Assembly: GCA_002839285.1 (NCBI GenBank)
Contig: PGXT01000015.1
Location: forward strand, 1-51,749
DNA: 51,749 nt
Direction: 5' to 3'
Source: Spirochaetae bacterium HGW-Spirochaetae-5
GTDB taxonomy: Bacteria > Spirochaetota > UBA4802 > UBA5550
The notes under the pieces are model-generated. The model did not search any database. It worked only from the letters and a program-made list of their open reading frames with translations, and was not told the DNA's origin. Made by a program: the position numbers and the translations under genes. Shown here one piece after another: positions 7,827 to 17,275 of this stretch (its first letter is position 1; each line of letters starts with the position of its first letter).

Positions 7827-9164
7827 ATGGCAAAGAGAACGGATTATTATTTCTGTACTGCCTGCGGTGCAGATTACTCAAAGTGGAACGGAAGATGCAG
7901 CGCATGCGGCGAGTGGAATACCATAGCTGAAAAAACTGAATCCTCAACGGGGGGGCGCAGACATCGTGATGCCCCAACAGCGGTACTTCTCAGCTCTGTT
8001 GACAGAGAAAAAACAGTACGGGGTAAATCCGGTATAACCGAATTTGATCTGGTCTGCGGCGGCGGGATTGTCCCCGGTTCTGTAATACTTCTCGGAGGCG
8101 AGCCGGGAATAGGGAAATCCACTCTTGCTCTCCAGATATCTGAAAAGCTTAATGCATTGTACATATCGGGCGAGGAATCCCCCGTTCAGATCAGGCAGAG
8201 AGGTGAACGTCTTTCAATAGACATGGGGAGGATTCATATCTCTGTCAATAACGAAGTGGATGATATAATTGAACTTGCCGGGAGTATTAAATGCGGCTGT
8301 CTTATTGTGGACTCAATACAGACAATCTATTCCGCGGAGATCCCCGGTATAATCGGTTCAGTGAGTCAGGTACGGGAGTCGGCATCAAGACTTGTTGATT
8401 TTGCAAAGAAGCAGGGTATCCCTGTAATACTGATTGGACACATAACAAAAGACGGGAATATTGCGGGACCTAAACTTCTTGAACATATAGTTGATACAGT
8501 TCTCTATTTTGAAGGTGATTTTTCAAAAGACTACCGTGTACTCCGTGCTTTTAAAAACAGATACGGCTCGGTTAATGAGCTTGGACTCTTCAGAATGACC
8601 GAGTCCGGTCTTGAAGAGGTGAAGGATAAAAATAAAATATTTTTAAATCCCTTTCTCTCCGCCGCACCTGGTAATGCTGTTTCAGCGGCGGTTGAGGGGA
8701 GCAGAACAATACTCTTTGAAGTTCAGGCGCTTGTTACTTTTTCAAGCTTTTCAAATCCCAGAAGACTATCCGATGGTTTTGATCTGAACAGGTTAATAAT
8801 AATCTGTGCTGTCTTAGAGAAGCATGCCGGGCTTAAGCTGAGCAATTTTGATGTCTTTATAAATGTTTCGGGCGGATTCAATATCAGTGAAACAGCGGGG
8901 GATCTTGCTGTTGCTGCAGCGATTGCATCGAGCCTTAAAGAGAAGAGAGTTGAAGATGGAGTCGGTCTTATCGGTGAAGTTTCACTCTCCGGCGATATAA
9001 GGCCTGTATCAGGTATTGACAAAAGGGTGCAGGAGTTCCGCTATTCAGGCTTTAAAAAACTCTTTGTTTCTCCGGCAGATCTCGGGAAGAGTAAAAAAGC
9101 CGGTTTTGAAGGGGAGATTGTTGCTGCGGCATCCATAAGTGAGCTGATGAATTCTCTGTTTTAG
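7827..9164 (+). CDS. radA: DNA repair protein RadA (Sms)
   Basis: RadA is a RecA-like, DnaB-type helicase that drives branch migration during recombination. In order: a C4 zinc finger (CTAC and CSAC, residues 10-27), the Walker A motif GEPGIGKST (91-99), the RadA-specific KNRYG motif near 245 (Phe is usual in place of Tyr), and a C-terminal Lon-protease-like domain with GGFNISETAGDLAVAAAI and GEVSLSGDIRPV. The 445-residue length is typical. ATG 7827 is used because it immediately precedes the zinc finger; in-frame codons upstream lie inside mlaD. No strong ribosome site is seen, so translation may be coupled to mlaD. Confidence 0.96.
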   Translation: MAKRTDYYFCTACGADYSKWNGRCSACGEWNTIAEKTESSTGGRRHRDAPTAVLLSSVDREKTVRGKSGITEFDLVCGGGIVPGSVILLGGEPGIGKSTLALQISEKLNALYISGEESPVQIRQRGERLSIDMGRIHISVNNEVDDIIELAGSIKCGCLIVDSIQTIYSAEIPGIIGSVSQVRESASRLVDFAKKQGIPVILIGHITKDGNIAGPKLLEHIVDTVLYFEGDFSKDYRVLRAFKNRYGSVNELGLFRMTESGLEEVKDKNKIFLNPFLSAAPGNAVSAAVEGSRTILFEVQALVTFSSFSNPRRLSDGFDLNRLIIICAVLEKHAGLKLSNFDVFINVSGGFNISETAGDLAVAAAIASSLKEKRVEDGVGLIGEVSLSGDIRPVSGIDKRVQEFRYSGFKKLFVSPADLGKSKKAGFEGEIVAAASISELMNSLF

Positions 9165-9206
9165 CATAAATTCGGGAATATCAGTGGAGTTCTGAAAACT
9201 AATAGT

Positions 9207-9285
9207 TATGGGGTAAAGGGGCACAGTTCCTTTATAAGCCCCGCAGGGCTTCCTGCGGTCCCGGGAACGGAGTTTTTTGGATCGC
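9207..9285 (+). repeat. Dispersed intergenic repeat, family A, copy 2
   Basis: It is the plus-orientation partner of 2998-3081: ggggtaaaggggca, then ataagccccgcagggctt, cctgcggtccc and ggagttttttgga. It starts about 40 bases after radA and could form a terminator-like hairpin (agccccgcagggctt). Confidence 0.72.
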
Positions 9286-9364
9286 CTCAGAAATTGTATT
9301 AATTAGAAAAATTGTTGCTAAATATAGATATATGAGTAAATATGTATAAAATAGCGATTTGTTG

Positions 9365-9413
9365 GGGCAAATAATAATTTGCCCTTAATTCGGGGGCAAA
9401 TTATTATTTGCCC
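9365..9413. repeat. Paired 20-bp palindromes (gggcaaat...atttgccc)
   Basis: Two perfect 20-bp palindromes (9365-9384 and 9394-9413) have arms gggcaaat/atttgccc and differ only in the central four bases; each is the reverse complement of the other. Nine bases separate them, so the pair can form two small hairpins or one large one. The palindrome at 2354-2373 has the same layout with ggt/acc outer bases. Confidence 0.75.
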
Positions 9414-9477
9414 GTACTGATAAAATTTGATTATTAAAAATTTTTAAAAGAAAAATAAGGTTAAAAAGATAAATAAA

Positions 9478-10473
9478 ATGAGATTCAGAATAAGACATTA
9501 CCATAATAAGTTTTCAAGAAAGTTCTACGAGAGCTACTTCGTTTTCAAAAAGAAGAGGGAGAAGGTCTGGAAGAGGTTTGTTGAAAAGGGTCATGAGAAG
9601 ATGACTGTTATGTTCATCCCTCACAATGAGAAGAAGATTTTTAATTTTCAGATATCAAAATTCATCATCTTTTTCTTTCTCAGTCTTTTTATCTTTGTAA
9701 TTGTTACCTCCTCTTACGCGGTTATTAAAAACAGAAATATTAAAAACGAAGAGAGAAAACTGCTTCTTTCATACAATGATATAAGAGCTGATCTTATCAG
9801 ATACGAGCAGCTTACAAATGAAATAACAGATATAGTTGGCGACCTGAAGCCCGATATTGAAGATCTGTATCAGCTTGCTGCGGGTACAGATGAAGTGGGC
9901 GATCTCTGGGCTTATAAGGATTTTGACCACGATGTAATGGAGGAGCTTCTTAAAAACAAAAGAATAGTTCCTGATGAAATTTTTGCCATGAAAGAAGTTC
10001 AGAAAGATCTCATGAGTACAACAAGCACTATTAAAACAATTAAGAATTTTATCGATGTCAGAAGCAAAGTAATTCAGGATATGCCATCTATTATTCCTAA
10101 CCCGGGTCATATCTCGTCACTATTCGGCTGGAGAAGGTCTCCATTCGGTCACGGCAGGGATTTTCACACTGGCATTGATATAGCAGCCTCAGCAGGTACA
10201 GTTATCCGTACCACGGCTCCGGGAACAGTTGTATCTTCCGGCTGGATGGGGGGATATGGTAAAGCCGTCCGCATTCAGCATAAGTTCGGCTATGAAACGA
10301 TTTACGGTCACATGAGTTCTGTCGCTGTGGGGAAGGGTGCCAGAGTAAATAAAGGCGACAGGATCGGATTTGTAGGGATGACCGGGAACGCCACGGGGAA
10401 CCACAACCATTATGAAATCAGACTTGGAGATATACCAATCAACCCATACCCGTATATGAGTAGAATGTGGTAA
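9478..10473 (+). CDS. Membrane-anchored M23 (LytM-type) peptidase
   Basis: A 331-residue protein with a basic cytoplasmic N-terminus (about 1-58), one membrane segment (about 60-82, rich in Ile/Phe), a coiled-coil-like periplasmic linker, and a C-terminal M23 domain (about 205-325). The zinc and catalytic motifs are present: HTGID near 229, YGHMS near 279 and HNHYE near 309. The last is usually HLHFE, so the Leu and Phe are replaced while both His remain. It probably trims peptidoglycan or regulates wall growth. No strong ribosome site precedes ATG 9478. The SprA-like gene follows 75 bases downstream in the same direction. Confidence 0.92.
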   Translation: MRFRIRHYHNKFSRKFYESYFVFKKKREKVWKRFVEKGHEKMTVMFIPHNEKKIFNFQISKFIIFFFLSLFIFVIVTSSYAVIKNRNIKNEERKLLLSYNDIRADLIRYEQLTNEITDIVGDLKPDIEDLYQLAAGTDEVGDLWAYKDFDHDVMEELLKNKRIVPDEIFAMKEVQKDLMSTTSTIKTIKNFIDVRSKVIQDMPSIIPNPGHISSLFGWRRSPFGHGRDFHTGIDIAASAGTVIRTTAPGTVVSSGWMGGYGKAVRIQHKFGYETIYGHMSSVAVGKGARVNKGDRIGFVGMTGNATGNHNHYEIRLGDIPINPYPYMSRMW

Positions 10474-10548
10474 TATTTTTATTGCTCTGTTTTGAGTAAT
10501 ATTGTATACTCAGCTGTTTTCTAAAAACTAATACAGAACAGCAGCTGA

Positions 10549-13500
10549 ATGAATAGAATATTTTTAATCTACATCTCGTCGATTTTTATTACCTCTGCAG
10601 GTATATATTATGCAGGGGCGCAGGAACATTCCGGTTTTAAAGAAAAAATGATTCAGTTCCTTGAAAAATCGGGAGCTGGAGGTCTCTCCTCAGAGCAGAG
10701 CAGCAGTGATGGCAATGTATTCCCCCCCCGGTCTGACAATGATGGGACATTTTTTAAAAAAGGTGAGTGGTCGGAATACGTCACCGATCCTGAATATAAA
10801 CTCAAATCTGACCGGACTAAAACCGGAAATATATATTCTGATGACAGAATGAATATAAATGCCTCAGGTACAGTTAATGTTAACCTCAATTACGGCAAAT
10901 CCTATTACACAAGCAAAAAGTATATGCAGTACGATGAAGATCTCCCTTATTCCCGGGTCATCGATTCAGGCTTCTGGCCTGAACAGAAGGTCATACTTAA
11001 TGTTGAAGGGACCATCGGAGACAGAGTAACCGTATTTATTGATCATGACAGCAGCCGTGAGGAGAACCGCTATCTAATGAATTATCGGGCTCTCTCTGAC
11101 GATGAAATTATCAGAGAGATAAATGCCGGAGAGATAGACATAAAGTTTAATCACTCAAAATATGCGGTATATGACAATACCGATGCCAAGGGCCTTGGTG
11201 TGGATTTTACCCTTGCGAAGGGGGATTTCTCCATAAAAGCTTTCGGCAGCATCGCCCGCGGTGAAACTCAGGTGGAATACTTCCGGGGAAACTCCTCCCC
11301 GGGGAATACAAAAATTGCCGAATATCAGTATATAAGCGGAACCTATTATCAGCTTGAACCTTTTATCCGGTATGATGCGGTATCCGTTACTCCATCGGGA
11401 GCCGGAGCATACTCTCTAGTAACATTTACTTCAAATCCGGTTAATCCTCTGTCCTATACGCTTACACCAGTAAATATCTCCCCTTCAGATTTTGAAATAT
11501 ATATAGATGATCAGAATCAGTATAACAATAACAACGCGATTGTTCTCCCTCCATCATATGGCGGCGGTTATTACACAAGGATGGTTAATGGTACCGATTA
11601 TTCTATTAATTTCTCCACGGGTGTAATCCGTTTTTTAAAAGATTTTCCAGGAAGTTCCCGAATATTTGCTGTTTACAAAAGAAACGGCGGAACTCTTGAT
11701 CCATGCGCTTTCTCTTCAGGTTCAGAACCGGGTATATTTTCCGGCAGGATATTTGTCTTTTTAAAATACGGTTATTCGATAGATGAAGACTTGAATAAAA
11801 ATTTTTCACTTGATGCAGGTGAGGATAAGAACGGAGACGGCAGATTAAATCTTGATATATATGAAATAAGATCGGTCTATTTTCTGGGTAACAGGCAGAT
11901 TCTTGCTTCGGATTTTTCCATAAATTTTTATAAAGAGAATCAGATAATGGAAAAGGATGAGATTGCGAAATTGAGCAGTTATAAGCTCGATCTGACTGAG
12001 GGACTTATTCTGTTTTCCACAAGAGAGCCTTTTAAATCGATCCTGGCACCCGACAGAGTTTCAAGAATATACAGTGAAACAAAAATCAGTGATGCCTACC
12101 TTTACTCGTCCTATAGGCTTACTTCTCAATACAACGTCGAGGCGCGGGCATTTAAACTTAAGAACGGCAATATTATAGATAAGAGTGTCCGGATTAAAGT
12201 GAATGAACTTGTAATCTCTCCGTCGCTCTACAGTGTTGATTATGAATCGGGGTTTATAAGCTTTTCCGATCCTAATAATCCTGTTATCAGTTCAGATTCA
12301 AGAATTGAAATTAAATATGAATATATCCCTTTCGGTACCGGCGATAAAAACTTTATAAGCGGAGTACGGGCTGATTATGATGTTAATAAAAGTCTTAGAC
12401 TGGGGGGGACAATCATGTTCTCCAGGGATGGCCAGACAGAAGTTATACCGGATATTGGTAATGTAAGTGAGCAGACTCTTCTTTTCGAAGGTGACGCGGC
12501 TCTGAAACTTACCCAAAAGCGTATGGCCGACTTATACAATATTTTTGCCGAAAGAAAAAAGAAGTTTATACCGGTGGAATTTTCGGCCTATGCCGAATAT
12601 GCAAAGAGTATAAAAGATGTGAATATTTTCGGAAAAGCTCTGATAGATAACATGGAGACATCTGATGAGATAGTCTCGGTTTCATTATCAGAAAAGGACT
12701 GGATCCTTTCATCAATGCCCGGTCTGTATTCGCAGAGTGACAGGGGATTGCTCAATTACTATTTTTACAGAGATCCCGATTCACCGGAATCATTAAAGGG
12801 TGAGGGTTATACTCCGCATAGTGTACCATATGCAGTGAAGCCGGGACCGTTTAATATTGCAGCAGGTCACGTAGCAAATGATATACTGGAACAGGATTAC
12901 CAGAAGTCACTGGTATTCGATTTTAATTTTTCAGCCGGTCAGAGTGTGGTAAGTGCTGTAACCAGGAGATTGACAGAGTCTGCTCTGGATCTTTCAGGTA
13001 TGCAGTATGTAGAGGTCTGGGTTAAGTATGAGTCAGGAACTGCTCCTGTTGATCTCCGGCTCGATTTCGGAACTGTTAATGAGGATTCCGACGGAGACGG
13101 AATCCTCGATACAGAGGACGCAAACAGAAACGGGTATATCGATTCTGAACCTTCATCGGGATACTCCGAGGACAGGGGTTATTTATTTAATCCTTCGTCA
13201 GGTACGGTTACCCGTGTAGGGTCAGGTCCCGGGTTGAGTAGTCTTACTAAAGGAGACGGTGCTCTTACAAGTGAAGATCTTAACGGTAATGGTGTGCTTG
13301 ATACTGCTGACAATGTTTATACCGTCAATATGGGGAGTATTTCACCAGCAGCCGGGGTGTGGCAGAAAGTAAGGGTTCATATCGACTGGAGCAGTGTTGC
13401 TCCGGCACAGCTTATTGCGCTTCAGGAGACTAAAAGTATAAGACTTTATCTTGCCGGCACCAGTGGTACAGCTGGGAGGGTGTCAATAGATACTCTTAAA

Positions 13501-16203
13501 GTTGTCAGCTCAAAGTGGAAAAATCCGGAATTAAATAACTCAACACCCATAACTGATCCGGCTGTTATGAAGATTACTCTTGTGAACAGCATCAGCGACA
13601 GCGACTACAGGAATGATTCATTTTTAATCAGGGAGCGCGGTCTTTACAAAGTGCTTTATGGAGATGACAGTGTTGATGATATTGAAAGCGAAAGTGAAAC
13701 GGCTCTTCAGTTAGAGTATAATTTAAGCGGTACGGATTTTGCTTCCATAACCAGAAGATTCACTAAAGAGATAGATCTAAGATTTTATAAAACGATGAGT
13801 ATCTGGTATAACTCAAGAACAACACCGGTAAACAGTATAGGATTTATTATAGGGTCTTCTGATAATGATTTTATTGAATACAGGGTTAACCCGGATTTTG
13901 CCATGGCATGGAAGGAGATTAAATTAAGACTCACGGATGATTCTGCCGGTGATGTTGAAAAATTTCAGATAACCGGTAAGCCGGATCTTAAGAGAATAAA
14001 ATACATCAAGACTGTAATTCATAGTAATGGCAGCAGCGGTAAAATATGGCTTAATGAAATCTACGTATCAGAACCTGAAAAACTTCATGGTGATGCTAAA
14101 TGGTATGAGTTTGAGCTTAAAGCGCTTCAGCCTCTTTTTAGAACGGCCTCAGGCGTGCCTGTTCTTTCTGATATGAATCTGCGTTATATTTATAAGGGGC
14201 ATTCCTCCCAGTTCAATTCGGTGAATAAAACATCTGCAGATATATCCGAGAATTACCATGAATTATTCGCATCAGCTAAAATTCTTCCTAACTGGTATAC
14301 GAATGTGAATTATATAAATGAGTTCAGCAGAACAGACAGTTTAAATGAAAAAGTTGCTGATTCCAAAAAAGGAGATGCCAGGAGAGATTTTTTTACCGTT
14401 AATTCTGTTTTTAATTCGCCGGGGGGCGGTATCCCCTCCATTACTCTGGCGTATTCATACGATAAAAATGAAAATTTACGCGAAGCTGTAACTGCGGGGA
14501 ATAATTATGATGAGGATGCAGTCAGTGTTGTTCATACGCCCGTTCTTTTATACAGACAGGAACTTGCCGATTTTTTATATGGAAAAGTCTCTCTACGGAT
14601 GATTCTTGATCTGGCTTTTTCTCATAAATATGTAAGTCGTGAATCTTCAGATACGGATGATTCTTTGCTGGCGTCATCCGTATCATTAAGAGAGTCCGAA
14701 AAGAGACAGGAATCAGATGCAAAAGTTGAACTGGATTATTCTAATGGTCTTTTTTATTTCCGTCCTCAGGTTACAACTTCTTCAAGGGAGTATGTTCAGC
14801 TTCACGGCAGCGATAAGTACGACTCCACAGGAGTAAGCGGTAGTGTAAACGGGAATTTTTATATCCCCTTTAAAAGTTATGAAGACTCCAAGTTTATTGA
14901 AAGAAACAACGGGACAGGTTTTGCTTTCGGTTTAAAATTATCGGAATATTTTTCACCGGAATATTCCATGGGTATCGATTATAAAGAAAATGCCTTTAAA
15001 GATTATAAAGATGAATCGGCAGTGGGAGAAGGATTCAGCCGTTTTAAAAACAGCATGTCCAATCTGACTTCAGAGATCAGGCTCCCTGTATTATTAAATA
15101 AAACAGAAAAATTTAAGAGAGTTAAAAATCTGAATTTCAGTTATCAGCGGTCATTATATTTTAATGAAACAGATGTTCCCTATGAGGGGGAGGGTACCGG
15201 TTATTTTGATGAAGAGTATGGCGTATCAAATGTCTTTTCAGAGCTAAGTTCTCCTGCGTATAATCTGATTTATAACTATCCCGGAATTTATCTGCAAGGG
15301 AGGGGTAATGCCGCGAGGGGTCGTGATCTTATACATGGTGTTTTTAATGATGATCATGGTATAGCTGGTATAAGCAGTTCAAGTGAGTATAATAATGCTC
15401 TTAAACTTATTGATAAAATAAACGCCGATTTATCATTTGATGCCGGTCTATTCCAGTTTTATACATCGGGGAGTATAAGTCAGGTCTGCGAAAGGAGCAA
15501 TATTTATGGTATTCCTAACCAGGTAATTATTGCAGATTCAGATATTAATTTTGAATTTGATCTTATGCAGATATTGACCCGGGGATTTTTCAGGAGTAAT
15601 GGTGAAGGGCTCTCTTATCATTCATCTACACTTGACCTTGGTTTAAATTTTACCAATAATATGCTGGTAACCTCTAATATAAACGAAAAAAAAATAGGAC
15701 CTTCCGCGGGGATATTTTTTAAATGGGACAGAAGCAGTATTAATTTTAAATACGAATTTGATTTTAGAATCAAGACCAATGAAGAGTACATAAGCACTTC
15801 TCTTGCCGAGGGGGATAGCGATTATATTTACCTCCGGAATATGGAAGGTAACAGTTCCTTCAGCGAAAAAGATTTCGGGCATATATTCATGACAAGATAC
15901 GAAACCGATGTGGAATGGCTCTATTCATTTTTTTCTAATTTTTATAAGCTTACCGGTCTCCCTCTATTTTCAATTGAGTATAAGATGGAGATAAACAGGT
16001 ATGATTATTATAAAACGGTATCACCTGAGCCGTATGATCTTTTTATGGTTACATCTGATCTTAATCTGGACCTTCATAAGAATGTTCAGGGATCGCTGTC
16101 TGGAAAGATGGCTCTTGAAAAATTCAGAAATAGAGAGAATAACGGTATAAGCAGGCAGGTTCTGTCTTATGAAGTTAATGCCGGGATATCATTCATTTTT
16201 TAA
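10549..16203 (+). CDS. Giant SprA-like outer-membrane/cell-surface protein
   Basis: A 1,884-residue exported protein with an N-terminal signal sequence (MNRIFLIYISSIFITSAGIY). Residues about 160-215 (DHDSSREENRYLMNY, then ALSDDEIIREINAGEIDIKF and KGLGVDFTLAKGDFSIKAF) resemble the repeated N-terminal domain of SprA, the giant translocation channel of the Bacteroidota type IX system. Calcium-binding-like Asp/Asn loops occur at about 426 (NGDGRLNLD), 845 (DSDGDGILD) and 910 (NGNGVLD). The second half is beta-rich with alternating aromatic residues, and the protein ends VNAGISFIF, with a terminal Phe as in outer-membrane barrels. I infer a very large beta-barrel with surface or periplasmic domains. 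Its function is unknown, and no other T9SS component is in the window. It overlaps the convergent DHH gene by 11 bases. Confidence 0.8.
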   Translation: MNRIFLIYISSIFITSAGIYYAGAQEHSGFKEKMIQFLEKSGAGGLSSEQSSSDGNVFPPRSDNDGTFFKKGEWSEYVTDPEYKLKSDRTKTGNIYSDDRMNINASGTVNVNLNYGKSYYTSKKYMQYDEDLPYSRVIDSGFWPEQKVILNVEGTIGDRVTVFIDHDSSREENRYLMNYRALSDDEIIREINAGEIDIKFNHSKYAVYDNTDAKGLGVDFTLAKGDFSIKAFGSIARGETQVEYFRGNSSPGNTKIAEYQYISGTYYQLEPFIRYDAVSVTPSGAGAYSLVTFTSNPVNPLSYTLTPVNISPSDFEIYIDDQNQYNNNNAIVLPPSYGGGYYTRMVNGTDYSINFSTGVIRFLKDFPGSSRIFAVYKRNGGTLDPCAFSSGSEPGIFSGRIFVFLKYGYSIDEDLNKNFSLDAGEDKNGDGRLNLDIYEIRSVYFLGNRQILASDFSINFYKENQIMEKDEIAKLSSYKLDLTEGLILFSTREPFKSILAPDRVSRIYSETKISDAYLYSSYRLTSQYNVEARAFKLKNGNIIDKSVRIKVNELVISPSLYSVDYESGFISFSDPNNPVISSDSRIEIKYEYIPFGTGDKNFISGVRADYDVNKSLRLGGTIMFSRDGQTEVIPDIGNVSEQTLLFEGDAALKLTQKRMADLYNIFAERKKKFIPVEFSAYAEYAKSIKDVNIFGKALIDNMETSDEIVSVSLSEKDWILSSMPGLYSQSDRGLLNYYFYRDPDSPESLKGEGYTPHSVPYAVKPGPFNIAAGHVANDILEQDYQKSLVFDFNFSAGQSVVSAVTRRLTESALDLSGMQYVEVWVKYESGTAPVDLRLDFGTVNEDSDGDGILDTEDANRNGYIDSEPSSGYSEDRGYLFNPSSGTVTRVGSGPGLSSLTKGDGALTSEDLNGNGVLDTADNVYTVNMGSISPAAGVWQKVRVHIDWSSVAPAQLIALQETKSIRLYLAGTSGTAGRVSIDTLKVVSSKWKNPELNNSTPITDPAVMKITLVNSISDSDYRNDSFLIRERGLYKVLYGDDSVDDIESESETALQLEYNLSGTDFASITRRFTKEIDLRFYKTMSIWYNSRTTPVNSIGFIIGSSDNDFIEYRVNPDFAMAWKEIKLRLTDDSAGDVEKFQITGKPDLKRIKYIKTVIHSNGSSGKIWLNEIYVSEPEKLHGDAKWYEFELKALQPLFRTASGVPVLSDMNLRYIYKGHSSQFNSVNKTSADISENYHELFASAKILPNWYTNVNYINEFSRTDSLNEKVADSKKGDARRDFFTVNSVFNSPGGGIPSITLAYSYDKNENLREAVTAGNNYDEDAVSVVHTPVLLYRQELADFLYGKVSLRMILDLAFSHKYVSRESSDTDDSLLASSVSLRESEKRQESDAKVELDYSNGLFYFRPQVTTSSREYVQLHGSDKYDSTGVSGSVNGNFYIPFKSYEDSKFIERNNGTGFAFGLKLSEYFSPEYSMGIDYKENAFKDYKDESAVGEGFSRFKNSMSNLTSEIRLPVLLNKTEKFKRVKNLNFSYQRSLYFNETDVPYEGEGTGYFDEEYGVSNVFSELSSPAYNLIYNYPGIYLQGRGNAARGRDLIHGVFNDDHGIAGISSSSEYNNALKLIDKINADLSFDAGLFQFYTSGSISQVCERSNIYGIPNQVIIADSDINFEFDLMQILTRGFFRSNGEGLSYHSSTLDLGLNFTNNMLVTSNINEKKIGPSAGIFFKWDRSSINFKYEFDFRIKTNEEYISTSLAEGDSDYIYLRNMEGNSSFSEKDFGHIFMTRYETDVEWLYSFFSNFYKLTGLPLFSIEYKMEINRYDYYKTVSPEPYDLFMVTSDLNLDLHKNVQGSLSGKMALEKFRNRENNGISRQVLSYEVNAGISFIF

Positions 16204-17275
16204 ATAAGGAAGCTGCGCGTTTTAATGCGGAAGGGAAAAACGTGTCGATTTCATGGATATATATTTCATTTCTGGATTCTTTTAATCTTTCAATAGTTGT
16301 CAGTTCCACGGTTTTCCAGAGTAACTCTTTATCGGGGCAGTATCTGAAATAATCAAGTTTAATCTGATATGCCCCTTTAAACTGACGGGCTCCCCCTGTG
16401 GGTGTAATTCTTTTAATTAAATCATTTATATCAAGTTTTTCAGATTTTGATCTGAATGAAACATCAAGAAAGAGATCTCCTCTGTGCCTGTCTTCAACAA
16501 TTGCATAGACAATTACTGTACTGGTGTCCGGCATTTTTAAAAGAAGATCGGCAGTTATTGCTATGGAGTCCCGATTGGCTATGTCAATATATCCTATTCC
16601 GTATAATCTCCAGTCTTTATAGATATGCTGATTTTCAGTGGCTTTCCTGTAGCATCTCATTGTTACGGGAGAGATCGGGATCCCGTTAATTTTGTTGATA
16701 ATATTTTTATCAGAAAATTCAGAGAGATAGCGCAATGCTTCGATGTCTATGGGAGTTGCATGTTCATATTTATCAGTATCTGTCTGAATTCCGAAGATCA
16801 GGGCTGTTGATACCGAGATCAGATCTTTTCTGTTAATAGGGGGATTTAAATCTTTAATCATTAATGCCACAAGAGAACTTGTCGATCCCGCGTCGGTTTT
16901 TATGAGGGAGAAATCTGCAGGCCCTTTTTTATCTGTTATTGTATGATGATCAATGTGAGCCGCACATGGGATAATTCCGGTAATGCCCTCAACTATGTTG
17001 GTCTGGAAATCCGGAACAATATAGGCATCATATTTATCCGGAGAAAAATCTTTTTTTAAAGTGAGAGGAATATCCAGATACTTTACAAAAGCCCTGTTTT
17101 GAGATAGAGATATTTTTTTAGTAATAATAATATCTGAATTAATTGAAACAGTAGAGAGAAGAATCCTCAATGCATGCGCCGAGGCGAGAGCATCGGGATC
17201 CGGTGACCCCAGTATAATAATTATAATATTCTTATAATTTTTTACCGCATTCAGAAATAATTCAGTGTTGTTCAT
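16193..17275 (-). CDS. DHH-family phosphoesterase (NrnA/GdpP-like)
   Basis: A 360-residue DHH/DHHA1 protein. Metal-binding motifs: SPDPDALAS (near 24-32), the Asp in YIVPDFQ, IDHHT near 128-132, and GIQTDTDKY near 185. The C-terminal DHHA1 part has the substrate-binding GG in TPTGGARQFKGAY, where the third residue is usually His. Relatives hydrolyse nano-RNA, pAp or cyclic di-AMP; which applies here cannot be decided. Its start overlaps the end of the upstream phosphatase gene by 14 bases, so the two are almost certainly cotranscribed and translationally coupled. The 3' end overlaps the SprA-like gene on the other strand. Confidence 0.88.
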   Translation of the reverse strand: MNNTELFLNAVKNYKNIIIIILGSPDPDALASAHALRILLSTVSINSDIIITKKISLSQNRAFVKYLDIPLTLKKDFSPDKYDAYIVPDFQTNIVEGITGIIPCAAHIDHHTITDKKGPADFSLIKTDAGSTSSLVALMIKDLNPPINRKDLISVSTALIFGIQTDTDKYEHATPIDIEALRYLSEFSDKNIINKINGIPISPVTMRCYRKATENQHIYKDWRLYGIGYIDIANRDSIAITADLLLKMPDTSTVIVYAIVEDRHRGDLFLDVSFRSKSEKLDINDLIKRITPTGGARQFKGAYQIKLDYFRYCPDKELLWKTVELTTIERLKESRNEIYIHEIDTFFPSALKRAASLFKK

